Positions 4,595-6,810 of a stretch of 6,810 nucleotides of DNA are shown one piece after another (position 1 is the first letter of the stretch; each line of letters starts with the position of its first letter). The stretch is from an uncultured bacterium (GTDB lineage Bacteria > Patescibacteriota > Minisyncoccia > Phycocordibacterales > GWA1-40-21), in NCBI GenBank assembly GCA_903824735.1, contig CAIJXO010000013.1:1-6810 (forward strand), read 5' to 3'. The position numbers and the translations under genes are program-made. Below the pieces are notes generated by a model. The model did not search any database. It was not told the origin of the DNA and saw only the letters and a program-made list of their open reading frames with translations.

Positions 4595-6145
4595 TTAGTC
4601 AATCCTAATCGTTGCAGTATCATCATTGTTACTACGACGGTCATCACCGATATCATCATTTGGATCGACTTCGACACGGAAGCGATTGGTACCATTATCC
4701 TCGGCGTTCTCAAACTCCACAGTGAAAGTGATACTTTCGCCGGGTGACAGGGAAGAAATATTTGTACGACGGTAGGTATCACCAGAGAAAGATGGAGTCA
4801 TGTCAACTTCAAAGTCAAAGCGTCCAGAGTCATCGTCACCTTCGTTGGTTATTTCGAATCGGACAGCGGCATCGTCACCCTCATCGATGGTATTATCCTC
4901 GATAAAGTTACCCGATGAGCTCACACGACCGACGGCAATTATCTCTACTGCCAAGTCGACATCGTCGCCGTAATAATTATTGTAGTCATTATAATCATTG
5001 TAATCGTCGTTGTAACCGAGACAATTGTAAGTGAAATAACCATTTACATAACAGCCGTTGCTGTAATTGTTGTAGTTATTATAATCGTTGTAATTGTAAT
5101 TATTGTTGTAGTAGTTGTTGTTATAACCGGAGTTAATGGTCGAACTTGTGGTCATATTGTTGCCCTCATTGCTTTCAGCGACAACATTTGAAGGGTCGAC
5201 ATTAATAGTAATCAAGCTATTGCGTTGATTCGTCAGATTATTGAAACCTAGAGTAAATTGAATACTTTCACCAGGACGAAGGGGAACTTGAGTTGGTGAA
5301 GTGTAAGTTGGGGTGGAAATTGAAGGAAGGGCAGCGGTGAAGCTCCAGTAGCCAGAGGTAACTGCATCACCATCATTACTGACCTCAAATTTTATACCGA
5401 CAGTATCATTATAATTGAAAGAAGTTTGGCTAGTGATTAAATTTGTCGCGGTGTTTAGACGTCCGACTTGTAGAACACGAACGGCCAAGTCTGCTCTACC
5501 ATAATAGGTCGGAGTAACGTAAGTATTTCGTGGGGGGACATAAGTGCTTGTGCTAGAAGTAGCAATAACCACTGGTCTTTCTTCTTGCTCGACTACTGTG
5601 TTTAAGTTGTCGTTTTTAATTGTGATTCTCGCCACGCCAACAGTCTCTGATTTTAATGTATCATTGTTCTCAAGTGCACCAGTGATCACCAAACGGACGA
5701 CACTTTCTTGTTCAGAAATAGCACGGATTCGAATACTAGTACCATCGTTTAGTAAGTAGTATGGTGTATCACAGCTAATATTTTTCAAACCATTATTTTC
5801 GACAGACATTAATTTCACATCTTGCTCACAATCATAAAAAACGGTAAAGATGCCGTCTTTAGCATCACCCATTTTAAAAGTAATATTGAAATCTTCACCG
5901 GAGTTTACGACTTTCTTGTCGGCGGTCATAGTGGCGCCTTCAGCGGGAACGAAGATTGAGTACAGGGCGGCGGAGAAAGAATTGGAGATACGGGAAAGAG
6001 CGCTCGGTAGGTAAGAAACCGACATTAATAGTATAATAATGACAAAAGCCACAAAGATTGCGCCGAGCAACCCTTTTACTGTCAGGTTTTTAAACCATTC
6101 ATAAATTCTGACGAATATGCCTTTTTTCTCTTGCTTATTTTCCAT
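4595..6145 (-). CDS. Membrane-anchored surface protein with two CARDB domains
   Basis: This 516-residue protein has a short cytoplasmic basic N-terminus, one membrane segment (about 27-46), and a large extracytoplasmic part. Order outside: an Ig/cohesin-like beta domain (about 70-180) with Cys106 and Cys125 that could form a disulfide; a Pro/Ser/Thr-rich spacer (190-213); a first CARDB-like domain (217-337) with DLAVRVLQVG, FEVSNDGD, LRPGESIQF and VVAESNEGNN; a Tyr/Asn/Asp-rich linker (338-395); and a second CARDB-like domain (396-516) with DLAVEIIAVG, EITNEGDDDS and LSPGESITF. CARDB domains are adhesion-type Ig folds in bacterial surface proteins. The second is very acidic, which could suit calcium binding (inference). 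The membrane segment seems an uncleaved anchor. There is no LPXTG-type tail. It diverges from a sortase gene. The ATG at 6145 is supported by a promoter ending 9 nt before it. Confidence 0.88.
   Translation of the reverse strand: MENKQEKKGIFVRIYEWFKNLTVKGLLGAIFVAFVIIILLMSVSYLPSALSRISNSFSAALYSIFVPAEGATMTADKKVVNSGEDFNITFKMGDAKDGIFTVFYDCEQDVKLMSVENNGLKNISCDTPYYLLNDGTSIRIRAISEQESVVRLVITGALENNDTLKSETVGVARITIKNDNLNTVVEQEERPVVIATSSTSTYVPPRNTYVTPTYYGRADLAVRVLQVGRLNTATNLITSQTSFNYNDTVGIKFEVSNDGDAVTSGYWSFTAALPSISTPTYTSPTQVPLRPGESIQFTLGFNNLTNQRNSLITINVDPSNVVAESNEGNNMTTSSTINSGYNNNYYNNNYNYNDYNNYNNYSNGCYVNGYFTYNCLGYNDDYNDYNDYNNYYGDDVDLAVEIIAVGRVSSSGNFIEDNTIDEGDDAAVRFEITNEGDDDSGRFDFEVDMTPSFSGDTYRRTNISSLSPGESITFTVEFENAEDNGTNRFRVEVDPNDDIGDDRRSNNDDTATIRID
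4961..5134 (-). repeat. Low-complexity Tyr/Asn/Asp codon repeat between the CARDB domains
   Basis: This tract codes residues 338-395, built from irregular YNN, YNNY and YNDYND units, with a Cys365-Cys375 pair in the middle (GCYVNGYFTYNC) that could form a small disulfide loop. In DNA it reads as imperfect repeats of TAC/TAT and AAC/AAT/GAT codons on the minus strand. Such tracts are prone to slippage and length change, and would act as a flexible hydrophilic hinge. Confidence 0.8.
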
Positions 6146-6165
6146 ATATTGGGTATTATACTACA
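6131..6165 (+). promoter_or_regulatory. Sortase gene promoter, predicted leaderless
   Basis: -35 TTGCTT (6131-6136, inside the CARDB gene's coding start), 17-nt spacer, -10 TATTAT (6154-6159), then 6 nt to ATG 6166. Transcription should begin at or very near the A of the start codon. TATACT at 6157-6162 is an alternative -10 that would place the start just inside the gene. Confidence 0.55.
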
Positions 6166-6183
6166 ATGCTTAAAAAAAGTCAA
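6148..6183 (-). promoter_or_regulatory. CARDB gene promoter, almost leaderless
   Basis: On the minus strand there is a -35 TTGACT (6183-6178, inside the sortase reading frame), a 17-nt spacer and a consensus -10 TATAAT (6160-6155). Predicted start is about 6148, leaving a leader of about 3 nt before ATG 6145. Its -10 box overlaps the sortase -10 on the other strand in the near-palindrome GTATTATAC (6153-6161). Confidence 0.65.
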
Positions 6184-6789
6184 ATGAAGTTTATCTTTTA
6201 CTTTGTTGTCGTATTTCTAGTAGCTTTTGTGTTCCTATATTCAGCCGGACTAGTCCCAAAGCCATTACAGACAGAGGAGCCGGAATCGTTCCGTACTTTG
6301 TGGGATAAAACGCAAAGCCAGGCGATCAAAAATCAACTAAATCAGACAAATACGCCCGCTGAGGAACCAGTTCGAATCGTCATTGATAAGATCGGCGTCG
6401 ATGCGACCGTGGCTAATCCGAGCTCCACCAATATTGCGACACTCGACGATTATCTTTCACGTGGAGCGGTACGCTATCCGGGTTCGGGACTTTTAGGTTC
6501 GGGAAATGTTTTTCTCTTTGGTCACAGCACGAGTCTTAATGTGGTCAATAATCAAGCTTACAAAACTTTCAACGGTTTGCGCGATCTGACAGCGGGGGAT
6601 TTGATTAAAGTCTATTCAGCCAACAGGACTTATGTCTATCGTGTAACCACAGTCACTCTGGTTGATAGCAATAAAGCACTGGTAGAGCTTGGTGACAGTA
6701 AAAATATATTAACTTTATCAACCTGTAATACTTTCGGCGCCAAAAGTGAGCGCTACGTCGTCGAAGCTGACTATATAAAGTCATTGTAA
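6166..6789 (+). CDS. Sortase family cysteine transpeptidase
   Basis: This 207-residue membrane-anchored sortase has an N-terminal basic stretch and membrane segment (about 8-26), a linker, and a sortase domain (about 69-203). Sortases cleave a sorting signal in surface proteins and join them to another amine, usually cell wall or pilin. The catalytic triad is visible: His120 in FLFGHSTS, Cys187 in LTLSTC (182-187) and Arg196 in KSERYVVEA. The start of the domain, VRIVIDKIGVDATV, is typical. Length is normal for small single-domain sortases. I do not assign a class. The ATG is supported by a promoter directly upstream. The divergent CARDB protein lacks a recognisable C-terminal sorting motif, so the substrate is probably encoded elsewhere. 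No terminator is visible in the 21 nt left after the stop. Confidence 0.93.
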   Translation: MLKKSQMKFIFYFVVVFLVAFVFLYSAGLVPKPLQTEEPESFRTLWDKTQSQAIKNQLNQTNTPAEEPVRIVIDKIGVDATVANPSSTNIATLDDYLSRGAVRYPGSGLLGSGNVFLFGHSTSLNVVNNQAYKTFNGLRDLTAGDLIKVYSANRTYVYRVTTVTLVDSNKALVELGDSKNILTLSTCNTFGAKSERYVVEADYIKSL

Positions 6790-6810
6790 TAAAATAACGC
6801 ATTCTACGGC

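Noticed and set aside
4311..4747. Plus-strand open frames running through the end of island gene 2 into the CARDB gene
   Set aside because: They cross a strong bidirectional terminator and are out of frame with both supported genes.
4961..5134. Repeat tract as a CRISPR array
   Set aside because: The units are irregular codon-level repeats inside an open reading frame, with no constant repeat or spacer pattern.

Overview
The window looks like a piece of a small-genome bacterium of the Candidate Phyla Radiation (Patescibacteria, probably Parcubacteria-like). That is an inference from compact AT-rich house-keeping genes, 1-14 nt overlaps, short family members (YbeY of 113 aa), a HisRS-like protein with a decayed active site, and a single-pass CARDB surface protein next to a sortase. 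No marker gene here fixes the phylum.

Layout. Positions 27-2483 are a minus-strand block that reads lepB (signal peptidase I) -> HisRS-like protein -> rpsU (bS21) -> ybeY. Divergent from lepB is pth (2548-3147, plus strand). Positions 3148-4594 hold a GC-rich island with two plus-strand genes of unknown function (3256-3714 and 4030-4509). They are distant paralogues of each other, and each has its own promoter, SD-containing leader and hairpin terminator. Between them is a 75-nt cluster of nested palindromes (3832-3906). Positions 4595-6145 (minus) encode a membrane-anchored two-CARDB-domain surface protein, and 6166-6789 (plus) encodes a sortase. These two genes diverge from a 20-bp gap.

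How it works together. YbeY, bS21 and Pth belong to ribosome maturation, translation and peptidyl-tRNA recycling. LepB and the sortase belong to protein export and surface processing. The CARDB protein is a probable envelope protein. The two island genes have different base composition and different translation signals from their neighbours, and look like independently expressed acquired cassettes.

Regulatory signals. Five genes at the head of transcription units (rpsU, lepB, pth, the CARDB gene and the sortase) have a sigma70-like promoter whose -10 box ends 7-9 nt before the start codon, so their mRNAs should be leaderless or nearly so. The island genes instead have leaders of about 50-60 nt with SD motifs. 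The most interesting items are the paralogous cassette pair, the palindrome cluster with compensatory changes, the degenerate HisRS paralogue, the interlocked bidirectional promoter at 6131-6183, and a terminator-like hairpin inside ybeY.
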